NCBI GenBank assembly: GCA_030403585.1
Contig: JAUEPE010000045.1
Coordinates: 1 to 54,066 of the forward strand
DNA from: Frankia sp. RB7
GTDB lineage: Bacteria; Pseudomonadota; Alphaproteobacteria; Rhizobiales; Xanthobacteraceae
Length of the DNA: 54,066 nt
Direction of reading: 5' to 3'
This document shows, in pieces, positions 33,990-42,266 of this stretch (within the stretch, counting starts at the first letter, position 1; each line of letters starts with the position of its first letter). The notes beneath the pieces were generated by a model, which saw only the letters and a program-made list of their open reading frames with translations, did not search any database and was not told the DNA's origin. A program made the translations under genes and the position numbers.

Positions 33990-34841
33990 ATGTCACGAAG
34001 CCCCTTGATCACCCGCACGGTGCCCGCCCTGCGACGCGCCGTCGACAATCTTCGCAAGCGAAAGGCCACGGTCGCGCTGGTTCCGACCATGGGAGCACTC
34101 CATGACGGGCATGTGTCGCTGGTGCGCCTGGCCCAGCGACGCGCGAGCCGCGTCATTGTGTCGATCTTCGTCAACCCGACCCAGTTCGCCCCGACCGAGG
34201 ATTTCGGCGCTTATCCGCGGACCTGGAAGGCCGACATCGCCAAGCTCGCGGCCGAGGATGTCGACATCGTCTGGCACCCCGGCGTCGAGGCGATGTATCC
34301 AGAGGGCTTTGCGACGCGCATCGTTCCGGAGGGACCGGCGCTGGCCGGCCTCGAGGACCGCTTCCGCCCACACTTCTTCGGCGGTGTCGCCACCGTCGTC
34401 GGCAAGCTGTTCACGCAATGCCGGCCGGATGTCGCGATCTTCGGTGAAAAGGACTTTCAGCAATTGCGCGTGGTGACGCAGATGGCGCGCGACCTCGACC
34501 TTGGCGTGAAGGTGATCGGCTCCCGCACGGTGCGCGAGCGCGACGGGCTCGCGATGTCCTCGCGCAATGTCTACCTGTCGCCCGAGGAGCGGCAGATCGC
34601 CACCGCCCTTTACCGCGCGATGAAGGACAGCGCAGGGCGGATCCAGGCCGGCGAAGCCATCGCGAGCGCGATGGCGCGCGGCGCGGAGACGATCAAGGTG
34701 GCCGGCTTTGCGCTCGACTATTTCGAGCTCCGTCATGCCGAGACGCTGGCGCCTGTCACCTCGCGCAAGGACGGCCCGTTGCGGATTCTGGTCGCGGCCA
34801 AGCTCGGCACCACACGGCTGATCGACAATATCGCGGTTTAG
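33990..34841 (+). CDS. panC: Pantoate--beta-alanine ligase
   Basis: A 283-residue enzyme that joins pantoate and beta-alanine with ATP in coenzyme A synthesis. The HIGH-like motif is VPTMGALHDGH and the KMSKS-like motif is AMSSRNVYLS; FVNPTQFAPTEDF and the EKDFQQL region complete the ATP site. Its length is usual. panB is not adjacent. Its stop abuts the stop of the convergent DUF1489 gene without a gap. Confidence 0.96.
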   Translation: MSRSPLITRTVPALRRAVDNLRKRKATVALVPTMGALHDGHVSLVRLAQRRASRVIVSIFVNPTQFAPTEDFGAYPRTWKADIAKLAAEDVDIVWHPGVEAMYPEGFATRIVPEGPALAGLEDRFRPHFFGGVATVVGKLFTQCRPDVAIFGEKDFQQLRVVTQMARDLDLGVKVIGSRTVRERDGLAMSSRNVYLSPEERQIATALYRAMKDSAGRIQAGEAIASAMARGAETIKVAGFALDYFELRHAETLAPVTSRKDGPLRILVAAKLGTTRLIDNIAV

Positions 34842-35282
34842 CTAGAGCAGCCCGAGATCGCGCAGCTCGCGCCGCATCGGCTCCGGCATCGCCGCGATGG
34901 TGCCTGCGGCGGACTTGCCGAGATCGGGTGGCACGGAATCGTCGGCGAGATAGCGCCAGCCCTGGAACGGGCGCATCGGCCGCGGCGACACCGAGATCAC
35001 TTTCGGCTGCATCACGATCCGGCAACGCCCGATGCCGTCCTTGTCACGGAACGGCTCGATGCCGACGATTTTTTCGCGCGCGGCGACCTCGCCCTTGATG
35101 ACCCAATAGAGCGATCCGCCCGCGAGAATCTCGGCGTCGCGCTTGGGCACCATGCGGGTGATGTGGATGTGGTGTTGCGGGAGGCCTTTTTTCTTGGCCG
35201 TTTGCATCCGCTCGGCGATCCACCCCTTCAATTCCTTGACGGAGTCGCAGCCGACGGCAAGCTTGATCAGATGAAGTGGCAT
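34842..35282 (-). CDS. DUF1489 family protein
   Basis: A 146-residue conserved protein of the DUF1489 family, widespread in alphaproteobacteria and of unknown function. The N-terminal MPLHLIKLAVGCDSVKEL and the HHIHITRMVPKRDAEIL, RPMRPFQGWRYL motifs are typical. No signal or membrane segment. Its stop abuts panC's. Confidence 0.85.
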   Translation of the reverse strand: MPLHLIKLAVGCDSVKELKGWIAERMQTAKKKGLPQHHIHITRMVPKRDAEILAGGSLYWVIKGEVAAREKIVGIEPFRDKDGIGRCRIVMQPKVISVSPRPMRPFQGWRYLADDSVPPDLGKSAAGTIAAMPEPMRRELRDLGLL

Positions 35283-35324
35283 GGCCCAGCATTAGCGGGC
35301 CAGCCACAAGTTTTCAAAGCCGAA

Positions 35325-36296
35325 CTAATCGTTATCCGCAGCCGCGGGAGCCGAGCCCGGCGGCGGCGCGAGCGGAATTGGTGCTGCGGCCGGCGCACGC
35401 GTAGCCTTCGGCGCCGGCGGCTTCTTCGCCGCCGTTGGCGCTGCGGCCTGTGCCGAGGTCGCAGCCGGGGCACGTGGTGCAGGTGCCGCAGCGGGTGCCT
35501 GGCGCGTGGCCGCCGTCGGCGGCTCCGGATTCATGATGCTCACCGGAGGCGTCGACGAGGCGCTCGGGAACTCCGCATTGGTCGGTTTACCCGTCGGCAT
35601 CGACGGCGGCAACGCGGCGACCGGGCCCGGAGCCCCCGCCGGCGCCGCTGCGGGCGCGTTCCAGGTCGGCGCGTAGCGTGCGACCAGCGTGTCGTAGAGA
35701 TGGGCGTCCATGTTGGCGGCGACCTGCTGCTGATCGGTCAGCGAGCGGAAGGCGGCACAATCGAACTGGGTGCAGCCGTCGCGCACGACCAGCACCTGGG
35801 CAACGAGGCCGTAGCGATCGCGTTCCAGCGACTTGCGCAGCACCTTCGTGTCCGATGTCAGGCTCGTGTTGGCGGTCGCGGCATCGCCGAGCGCAGTCAG
35901 CCGATCAATCCGGGCCGCCGTATAAGCCACGGCCGCAGCCGCGGCATCTGGAGCACCGAACAGCGCCTTCTCGCAGCCAACGGCCACCGCATCACCAGCG
36001 AGATCGTCGAGGCAGGACAGCGCCGGCAGGTTTGTATTCGCCACCGCCAGCGCGCGCGCCTCACTCGGTGCGGCCTGCCCCGCGGGTCCGTAGACGCGCA
36101 TCGTGGCGGCCACCGCGATGCCGATCGAGAGCAGCGTGATGACGGTCAGCGCACCGTTGGCGACCGATTTCTCAGCACGCAGCAGCGTGATCAGCAGGAT
36201 CAATCCGAAGAAGCCGGCAGCCGCCAGCGTCATCCACATCGGAAAGGCTGGCGAGCGCCAGATTTGGTCGAGCGACGAGGCCCATGCCCAGTTCAT
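35325..36296 (-). CDS. Conserved membrane protein with long Ala/Pro-rich tail
   Basis: A 323-residue protein. Two hydrophobic segments (residues 18-40, 45-67) anchor it. A Cys-containing domain follows (70-205, Cys at CLDD, GCEK, GCTQFDCAAF). The last about 110 residues are almost only Ala, Pro and Ser. Its position at the membrane and the extended tail suggest a periplasmic linker or cell-wall contact. I do not recognise a named family. ATG at 36296. Confidence 0.65.
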   Translation of the reverse strand: MNWAWASSLDQIWRSPAFPMWMTLAAAGFFGLILLITLLRAEKSVANGALTVITLLSIGIAVAATMRVYGPAGQAAPSEARALAVANTNLPALSCLDDLAGDAVAVGCEKALFGAPDAAAAAVAYTAARIDRLTALGDAATANTSLTSDTKVLRKSLERDRYGLVAQVLVVRDGCTQFDCAAFRSLTDQQQVAANMDAHLYDTLVARYAPTWNAPAAAPAGAPGPVAALPPSMPTGKPTNAEFPSASSTPPVSIMNPEPPTAATRQAPAAAPAPRAPAATSAQAAAPTAAKKPPAPKATRAPAAAPIPLAPPPGSAPAAADND

Positions 36297-36453
36297 GCGC
36301 GATGTCCCCTCACGCGAGCCGAGAGCGAATGGTCAAGCGAGCACCGCGAGTCGGCAACTGCCCCCGGCTCACCTTTTTCGAGGTGAAGCGGGCCTTTTGA
36401 CGGCGGGCGGAGCAAATTCGTCCGCGATGTCAATGCGTGGCGCCGTCAGCGTA

Positions 36454-36657
36454 TTACGAAAGCGCGAGCTGGCTTTCCTTGGCGACCCGTTCGAACGCTT
36501 CGGTCGAGCTCTTGATCCGGTACTGGCAGTCGTCGCCTTCCGTCGGCAGCAGGCGAATGACCTCGTACGAACCACTCGCAGCCGGGCGCGCGACGTTGCT
36601 GGCAGTGAACAATACGCGCGTTCCAATCGGGAATTTGTGCTTCAACACCCTCTCCAT
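36454..36657 (-). CDS. Conserved small hypothetical protein, 67 residues
   Basis: A small soluble protein (MERVLKHKFPIGTRV...), probably a small beta barrel (KHKFPIGTRVLFTASN, SGSYEVIRLLPTEGDD). Similar short proteins are common in Bradyrhizobium and relatives. ATG at 36657 is used, as the earlier in-frame GTG is a weaker start. Function unknown. The gaps 36297-36453 and 36658-36843 show no other gene. Confidence 0.7.
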   Translation of the reverse strand: MERVLKHKFPIGTRVLFTASNVARPAASGSYEVIRLLPTEGDDCQYRIKSSTEAFERVAKESQLALS

Positions 36658-36843
36658 CACTCAAACAACGCCTGCCTCGCCCGTGGTCCCACTGCGAGGC
36701 CGGCTGGAAACCCAGCGGCTGTATAGCACGCATGCGGCGTTTTTGACCAGCCTCATCCGAGCATGGCAAACGTACCAATTTTGAAGTGTTTTCAGGACGA
36801 TAACGGGAACAGAGCCGGCCTGGACTTCCGCTGGAACCAGGCC

Positions 36844-37212
36844 TCAGGCGCCATGAGGCAGATGGCCCTGCGGGCTTGCCTGATCCACGGCCTTGGGAAG
36901 CTCCTGCGCCAGGATCTCGCCCAGCTGATCGACCGGGATGTTGTAGCGCGCGGCCAACTGCCGGACGGTGTCGTTGCCGAGCACGGCACGGAGCTGGTCG
37001 GCCGAGATCGGCAGGTTCTGGCCGTTGCCGAGCCAGGATTTGACCTGATCGCCCAAGCCCGCCTGCTGGAGCTTTGCGACGATCGCGCTGAGGCCACCCT
37101 GATTGTTGCTGCCGAGCACCTCGTTCATCACGGCCGGCAGGACGGCGGCGCCGAGTTGCCCAAGCGCGCTGCGCAGCGCGGGATTGTTCTCCAGCGAGTC
37201 CAGAATTCCCAT
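36844..37212 (-). CDS. YidB family protein (DUF937)
   Basis: A 122-residue protein of the YidB/DUF937 family: GLSAIVAKLQQAGLGDQVKSWLGNGQN and the ISADQLRAVLGNDTVRQLAARYNI segment are the hallmark. It is cytoplasmic, all-helical, with unknown role. ATG at 37212. Confidence 0.85.
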   Translation of the reverse strand: MGILDSLENNPALRSALGQLGAAVLPAVMNEVLGSNNQGGLSAIVAKLQQAGLGDQVKSWLGNGQNLPISADQLRAVLGNDTVRQLAARYNIPVDQLGEILAQELPKAVDQASPQGHLPHGA

Positions 37213-37294
37213 AGCCGTCCCCTCTCCGTTGTTCCCTGTAATTGAGCGCCGCGAGCGGCCATGCCGTCAAGCCGCGCCCATTCACATTTCAGGT

Positions 37295-37343
37295 GAGCAT
37301 GATCTTGTCGGAGAACCGGCGTCCACGTCTCCAGATCATGCTC
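37295..37343. repeat. Dispersed hairpin with GAGCATGATC ends
   Basis: GAGCATGATC (37295-37304) and GATCATGCTC (37334-37343) frame a 29-base centre. Related copies with the same ends occur at 46058-46133. Such elements are frequent between genes of Bradyrhizobium and Mesorhizobium. This one sits between the YidB and glutathione transferase genes. Confidence 0.75.
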
Positions 37344-37347
37344 GCGA

Positions 37348-38010
37348 CTACACAGTCTCGAACTTTTCGATGACAAGCGTTTCGGCGAGGCCATCGCGGG
37401 TCCATTGCTGGAACGCCGGCATCGCCATCATCGTGTCCATGTAGGCCTTGGTCTCCGGCGTAACCTCGATGGCGTAAGTCCGGAAACGATGCACGACCGG
37501 CGCATACATCGCATCCGCCGCGCCGAAGCGGCCGAACAGGAACGGCCCGCCGGCACCGTAGCGGGTCCGGCACGTGCGCCAGATCTCCTGCACACGCGCG
37601 ACGTTGGCCTTGGCGTCCGCCGACAGCGTCACGGGACGCACGGGACGGTGCAGGTTCATGCCGCATTCGTTGCGCAAGGCCATGAAGCCGGAATGCATCT
37701 CGGCGCATACCGAACGGGCAAGCGCGCGGGCCGCGAAGTCATCGGGCCACAGCTCCACTTCCGGATAACGCTCGGCGACGTACTCGATGATGGCGAGCGA
37801 ATCCCACACCGTGATGTCGCCGTCGACCAGTACCGGCACCTTGCCGGCGCGGCTGAAGGACAGGATCTGTTCCTTGTCCGCGGGATTGTCGGTGTAGAGC
37901 GGGATCACGGTCTCCACGAACGGGATGTCGTTGGCGCGCAGCGCAAGCCAGGGCCGCATCGACCATGACGAATAGTTCTTGTTGCCGATCGCGAGCTTGA
38001 GCGCTGCCAT
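37348..38010 (-). CDS. Glutathione S-transferase family protein
   Basis: A 220-residue protein with an N-terminal thioredoxin-like domain (KLAIGNKNYSSWSMRPWLALRA, PVLVDGDITVWDSLAI) and an all-alpha C-terminal domain. The Ser-Ser-Trp-Ser near residues 14-17 is a candidate glutathione-activating site, as in bacterial beta/zeta types. It may conjugate glutathione to electrophiles or be a maleylacetoacetate isomerase-like enzyme; no pathway gene is adjacent. ATG at 38010. Confidence 0.85.
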   Translation of the reverse strand: MAALKLAIGNKNYSSWSMRPWLALRANDIPFVETVIPLYTDNPADKEQILSFSRAGKVPVLVDGDITVWDSLAIIEYVAERYPEVELWPDDFAARALARSVCAEMHSGFMALRNECGMNLHRPVRPVTLSADAKANVARVQEIWRTCRTRYGAGGPFLFGRFGAADAMYAPVVHRFRTYAIEVTPETKAYMDTMMAMPAFQQWTRDGLAETLVIEKFETV

Positions 38011-38135
38011 GTCACTGGTCCTTCCGTAGGTCCTTCTGGATGCGGCTGCTTTTAACGCCATCGCCTGCCGCCAATCAATCGTTGCCGCAACCCATCACGC
38101 ATGGCAATCGTTGCGATCCTCGCCAGGAGAGAGAC

Positions 38136-38858
38136 ATGAGCAGGCATTGGGTCGACATCACCGCCGTCGGCTTCTTCATCATCGAATGGCTGGTCTATGC
38201 CGCAACCCTCGAGCACTCCGCCTATGGCCGCGACAGCCTGTCGGCGCGGATGAACCGCTACCGCGAGGTCTGGGTCCGCCGCCTGCTCGACCGCGAGGCG
38301 CGCATGGTCGACATGCAGATCATGGCCTCGCTGCAGAACGGCACCGCCTTCTTCGCCTCCACCAGCCTGTTCGCACTCGGCGGCGCGCTGGCGCTGCTGC
38401 ACGCCACCAACGACGCCATCACCATTCTGGGCAAGCTGCCGATCGATCTCAGCGTCTCGCCCGCCATGTGGGAGCTGAAATGCGTCGGGCTAGTGCTGAT
38501 CTGCGTCTACGCCTTCTTCAAGTTCGCCTGGGCCTATCGCCTGTTCAATTATGTCGCGATCCTCTACGGCGGCATGCCGCCAGCTGCGCAGCGCGATACG
38601 CCGCAGGCCGAAGCCCACGTCATCCGCACCACGCGCGTGTTCGAATCCGCTGGCCGCCACTTCAACCGCGGCCAGCGTGCCTTCTTCTTCGCGCTCGGCT
38701 ATCTCGGCTGGTTCGTCAGCCCCTGGGTGCTGTTCGTGACAACGGCCGCCGTAGTGATCGTGACCTGGCGCCGGCAGTTCGCGTCCAGCGCGTGGGAGGC
38801 GATGGCGCCGGAGGTGGTGGATGGCGACAGGGTGCAGAAGCGCGGTCCCCAGGGATGA
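38136..38858 (+). CDS. DUF599 integral membrane protein
   Basis: A 240-residue membrane protein of the DUF599 family with four hydrophobic segments and a conserved N-terminal region with VGFFIIEWLVY. Role unknown. ATG at 38136 follows AGGAGAG. Confidence 0.8.
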   Translation: MSRHWVDITAVGFFIIEWLVYAATLEHSAYGRDSLSARMNRYREVWVRRLLDREARMVDMQIMASLQNGTAFFASTSLFALGGALALLHATNDAITILGKLPIDLSVSPAMWELKCVGLVLICVYAFFKFAWAYRLFNYVAILYGGMPPAAQRDTPQAEAHVIRTTRVFESAGRHFNRGQRAFFFALGYLGWFVSPWVLFVTTAAVVIVTWRRQFASSAWEAMAPEVVDGDRVQKRGPQG

Positions 38859-39045
38859 GGAGTTGGAATGCTGCACAGTTCTCTCCACGTCGTCATTGCG
38901 AGTTGGGACCGGCCTTGAGGGGCCGACGCGCGCTGAATGAAACGACGTTTAGCGACACAAATGGAATCAATGGGTTAGCTCGACGTTTCTTCCTAGCGCA
39001 GCGAAGCAAGGCGGGGAATCCAGTACGCCGCAGCCTCTCGGCTCA

Positions 39046-39680
39046 ATCACAACCGCCTCTGGATACTGGATCGCCCGGTCAAGCCGGGCGATGACAGCGA
39101 GTGTGTAATTGCGGACACGCCTTCGCAGTCTCGCGACGCATTTCGCCCGAGCCTTGCTTGATCACTCCACCCTCTTGTCCAAGAGGGCGCAGGGAAGGCC
39201 GGGTGCCGGCGGCACCCGCGGTCCGCTGCGCGAAAAGCACACGCAGAAAGAACCGCACAGCAGCATACAGGTGAAGCCCAACACACGGCCTTCCCTGCGC
39301 GATGGGTTGACGGCTTATGCCGTGCTCTCCCGGGAGCCGAGTTCCTTCTGGCCTCCCTCGCCCCGCGAATTGACGATGCGGTTGACCCGGTTGGGCGCTC
39401 CGCATCTCCGCGAAGGGCTTGACCGTAGCAACGACGGCCAGGACCACACGGTTTTGCCGTACGCACGTTCGTTGGCACCACAGGGTTCTCCCGCGCTGTC
39501 GACGTTGCGGGAAAAATGTTGGCACGACGAACTGAACAGTGCCGCTCATCCGCACGCGGTTTCAGGCTCACAGGGACTACCCGCCCTGCCCACACCTCTC
39601 GTGCCGACGCTGCCGCGTCCACCGCAAGCCCAGCTCGCAATCAGTGACGACGTACGATCGCCCCTCAAGGATGAGCCGGG
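39046..39680. repeat. Probable dispersed repeat tract without genes
   Basis: The 38859-39782 gap holds no credible gene. A CGCCCGG-TCAAG-CCGGGCG hairpin (39072-39090) with CATTGCGA-like and GATGACAGCG flanks, and a long segment translating to odd Cys/Arg-rich peptides in several frames, look like the high-copy intergenic repeats of Bradyrhizobium. Overlapping open frames on both strands are low-complexity and are better read as repeat than as proteins. Copy number was not measured. Confidence 0.55.
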
Positions 39681-39782
39681 ATGCGCGACACATACGCCAT
39701 TTCCGAATTTCGGTAAAGTGGAATATTTTAGCAGAGACGGATTGACAGCCTCTCAGGTGTGTTGCCCGTCGGTGCGCCGCCG

Positions 39783-40730
39783 CTACCCGCCGAAATCCCC
39801 CGGCGTGAACGACAGGTCCATCACCTTCCATTCCTCGTACTTGTCGACGGGCAACATCTTGTAGGGCTGGCAAGCCTGCAGCGCGCTCGTCGCTGATTGC
39901 ACGATGGCCACGCCCTTCGTCGACGGCGGGGCCTCGATCAGGATCGGCGGGCGCGCCAGCGTGCCGTCGGTGGCGAGCACTGCACGCAGCCTGATGTGAA
40001 CGGCATCGGTCGATGCAACCCCGGCCGGAAGTTTCGAACAGCTCCTTAGGTGCCGGCGAAGCTCGGCAATAACCTCAGGCGGCAATTTGGCGCCGATCGA
40101 ATCCTTGGCATCGCCGCCGTCATCCTTGGACGCCTCTTTCGGCGTAGGCGGCAATTCGGGCGGCAGACCCAGTATCACGCGGTATTTGACGGTGACGTCA
40201 GGCTCCGCCGCCCGATAGGCCGGTGGCGTGGACTGCTGCTGCGGCATCGCCGGAGGTGGCGGCTGCGGCATTGCGGGTGGAGGCTGCTGCACCTGAGGCT
40301 GAGGCGACGGCTGTTGCGGCGGCACCTGCGATGGCTGAGGCTGCGGCTGCTGCGGTTCGTGCGAGGCCTGCTTCTGTTGCAGCGCCGCCTTCTCCGCAGC
40401 CCTCTCTCTGGCCGCAGGCTTCTGCGCGGCGTCCGGCTTGTCCTTGTCGGTGAAGTCCAGCTTCGGCAGCTTCAAGTCGGGGAGCGGCTCCGGCGGCTTC
40501 TCCTTCGCCTCCTCCTGGGCCTTTTCCTCCGCCTTGGCCTCCTCCTGCTTCACCTGCTCCGGCGTGACGATATCGACCGCGACAGTCTCGGGCGGTGCAG
40601 GATGAAACGGATGGACCTCGCTGATCAAGATGATCAGCACCACCAGCGTCAGGTGCGCGATGGCAGACGCCGCAATGTCCGTCCGTATGATCTTCCGCCG
40701 TTCCATCGCCCGATCTTGGGTTGCCGACAT
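39783..40730 (-). CDS. TolA/TonB-like energy-transducing or scaffold protein
   Basis: A 315-residue protein with one N-terminal membrane helix (about 20-42, ASAIAHLTLVVLIILISEV), a charged Lys/Glu coil (EQVKQEEAKAEEKAQEEAKEK), a Pro/Gln linker, and a C-terminal TolA/TonB-like domain of about 90 residues containing two Cys (SCSKLPAGV, LQACQPYKM). It would span the periplasm. No exbB, exbD or tolQ/R is nearby. ATG at 40730 or 40706 both fit; neither has an ideal ribosome site. It lies close downstream of an aldo/keto reductase. Confidence 0.7.
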   Translation of the reverse strand: MSATQDRAMERRKIIRTDIAASAIAHLTLVVLIILISEVHPFHPAPPETVAVDIVTPEQVKQEEAKAEEKAQEEAKEKPPEPLPDLKLPKLDFTDKDKPDAAQKPAARERAAEKAALQQKQASHEPQQPQPQPSQVPPQQPSPQPQVQQPPPAMPQPPPPAMPQQQSTPPAYRAAEPDVTVKYRVILGLPPELPPTPKEASKDDGGDAKDSIGAKLPPEVIAELRRHLRSCSKLPAGVASTDAVHIRLRAVLATDGTLARPPILIEAPPSTKGVAIVQSATSALQACQPYKMLPVDKYEEWKVMDLSFTPGDFGG

Positions 40731-40755
40731 GCTCCTAGCATACAGCAGGCTCCCC

Positions 40756-41574
40756 TCAATCCCATTTCGGCGCGAAGCCAAAATCGGTTTGGCGGCCCTT
40801 GGGGCTGGCGAGTGCGGCGACCTCCGCCATCTCGTCATCCGAGAGCTCGAAATCGAAGATCTCGATGTTTTCCGACAGGCGCTCGACACGCGACGTCCTG
40901 GGAATCGCCGACACATTCTGTTGCACCAGCCAGCGCAGGCAGATCTGGGCCGATGTCTTGTGATGGGCGCGGCCGATCCCGGCGAGCGTCTGGTCGGCCT
41001 TGACGCGGCCCCTGGCGATCGGGCTGTAGGCAACGAGCGCCATGCCGTGCTGGTCACAGGCCGCCCTCACCTTCGCCTGATCCAGATAAGGGTGATATTC
41101 GACCTGGTTGCAGAAGAGCGGCTCGGGTGACAGCGCGACCGCCTGCTCGATCAGCGCCACCGTGAAATTGGAAACGCCGATGTGGCGTGTCAGGCCCATC
41201 CGCTTGGCGTGCGCCAGCGCGCCCAGCGTCTCCTCCAACGGCACATGCGAATTGGGCCAGTGCAGCAGCACCAGGTCGACGGCGGGAAGCCTCAAGCGCA
41301 CAAGGCTCTCCTTGACCGACCGTTCGAGATCGTGGGGCGCAAAATGGTTGGTCCAGACTTTGGTGGTGACGAAGACGTCGTCGCGGCGGACGCCGGAGGC
41401 GCGCAATCCGTCGCCGACCTCGCGCTCATTGTCATAGACCTGGGCGGTGTCGATGTGGCGGTAGCCGAGCCGCAGCGCCTGCTCGACCACGCGCGCGCAG
41501 GTCCGGCCGCTCAACTCCCAGGTCCCGAGCCCGATCGCCGGGATTCTCGCGCCATTGGCCTCGACGAACAGCAT
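40756..41574 (-). CDS. Aldo/keto reductase, 2,5-diketo-D-gluconate reductase-like
   Basis: A 272-residue aldo/keto reductase with complete tetrad: Asp42 and Tyr47 in HIDTAQVYDNE, Lys72 in VTTKVW, His105 in LVLLHWPNS. The C-terminal cofactor strand SAIPRTSRVERLSEN fits. Size and pattern match the DkgA/B group, which reduce diketogluconate or methylglyoxal. It lies 25 bp before the TolA-like gene and may share its transcript. The actual substrate is unknown. Confidence 0.87.
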   Translation of the reverse strand: MLFVEANGARIPAIGLGTWELSGRTCARVVEQALRLGYRHIDTAQVYDNEREVGDGLRASGVRRDDVFVTTKVWTNHFAPHDLERSVKESLVRLRLPAVDLVLLHWPNSHVPLEETLGALAHAKRMGLTRHIGVSNFTVALIEQAVALSPEPLFCNQVEYHPYLDQAKVRAACDQHGMALVAYSPIARGRVKADQTLAGIGRAHHKTSAQICLRWLVQQNVSAIPRTSRVERLSENIEIFDFELSDDEMAEVAALASPKGRQTDFGFAPKWD

Positions 41575-41715
41575 GAGGAATCCTCTCTGTTGCGGCAGCC
41601 CCAGATGTCATCACTGGCGTCATTATGAACCCGGTCCGCCAGAGTGCAACGGAAGACGCCGACCTCGGAGCCGGATCTTTCTGCGCAACGCTAACGGGAG
41701 GTTCGCGTCAGGCGC

Positions 41716-42027
41716 TCAGGCTTTGGCGAGCGCCTGGAAGACCGTGTCGGGCGCATGTGCGATCACGGCCAGCAATGCGCGAGCGGGTCCACGCGGGGCG
41801 CGCTTGCCTTGCTCCCAGTTGCGGATGGTCTCGACGGGCACGCCGAGCTTGGCGGCGAACTCCATCTGGGTGAGACAGGCGCGCCGGCGCAAATCGCGCA
41901 CCGCGAGCGAACCGGCCTCTGCCGGCGGAGGCGCAACCGCAGACGCGACCGGCTGGACAGGAAACTCTTGCCCGTCCCGCAACTCGACGACCCGTCCGTC
42001 CGCCTTCAGCCGCAACCGCATGCTCAT
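41716..42027 (-). CDS. HTH-type transcriptional regulator or antitoxin-like protein
   Basis: A 103-residue protein. The C-terminal half is a Cro/C1-type helix-turn-helix (TQMEFAAKLGVPVETIRNWEQGKRAPRGPARALLAVI). The N terminus has a short beta-like segment (MRLRLKADGRVVELRDGQEF). This resembles the HigA/MqsA-type C-terminal HTH, yet no toxin gene is present, so it may be a solitary regulator. ATG at 42027 or 42021 are both plausible. Confidence 0.7.
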   Translation of the reverse strand: MSMRLRLKADGRVVELRDGQEFPVQPVASAVAPPPAEAGSLAVRDLRRRACLTQMEFAAKLGVPVETIRNWEQGKRAPRGPARALLAVIAHAPDTVFQALAKA

Positions 42028-42143
42028 TCCCCCAAGCACGAGGGATCATGCGGCAGCACACTTAAGGTGGGATTAAAGGAAGGTCTCGTGCCCCGGACGC
42101 GACGCAGCCGGGCCTCGTCAGTGAGGAGCCCCGTTACTCACCC

Positions 42144-42230
42144 CGTCATTGCGAGGAGCTCTTGCGACGAAGCAATCCAGACTGTCACCGCCGAGAGATG
42201 CTGGATTGCTTCGCTGCGCTCGCAATGACG
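42144..42230. repeat. Dispersed palindromic intergenic element
   Basis: CGTCATTGCGA (from 42144) and TCGCAATGACG (to 42230) enclose inner arms GAAGCAATCCAG and CTGGATTGCTTC. It has the same architecture as the terminal elements near 115 and 53889. It lies between the HTH gene and mgtE and encodes nothing. Confidence 0.9.
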
Positions 42231-42266
42231 GGGAGAGAGCGGAGCGCCTCGGAACGGAGGCGCGAC

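Noticed and set aside
39047..39640. Open reading frames of 100-200 codons on both strands
   Set aside because: Low-complexity, Cys/Arg-rich, overlapping in several frames and without motifs; they lie in a probable dispersed repeat.
41716..42027. HigA-like antitoxin of a toxin-antitoxin pair
   Set aside because: No toxin gene on either side, so a solitary regulator is the more cautious call.
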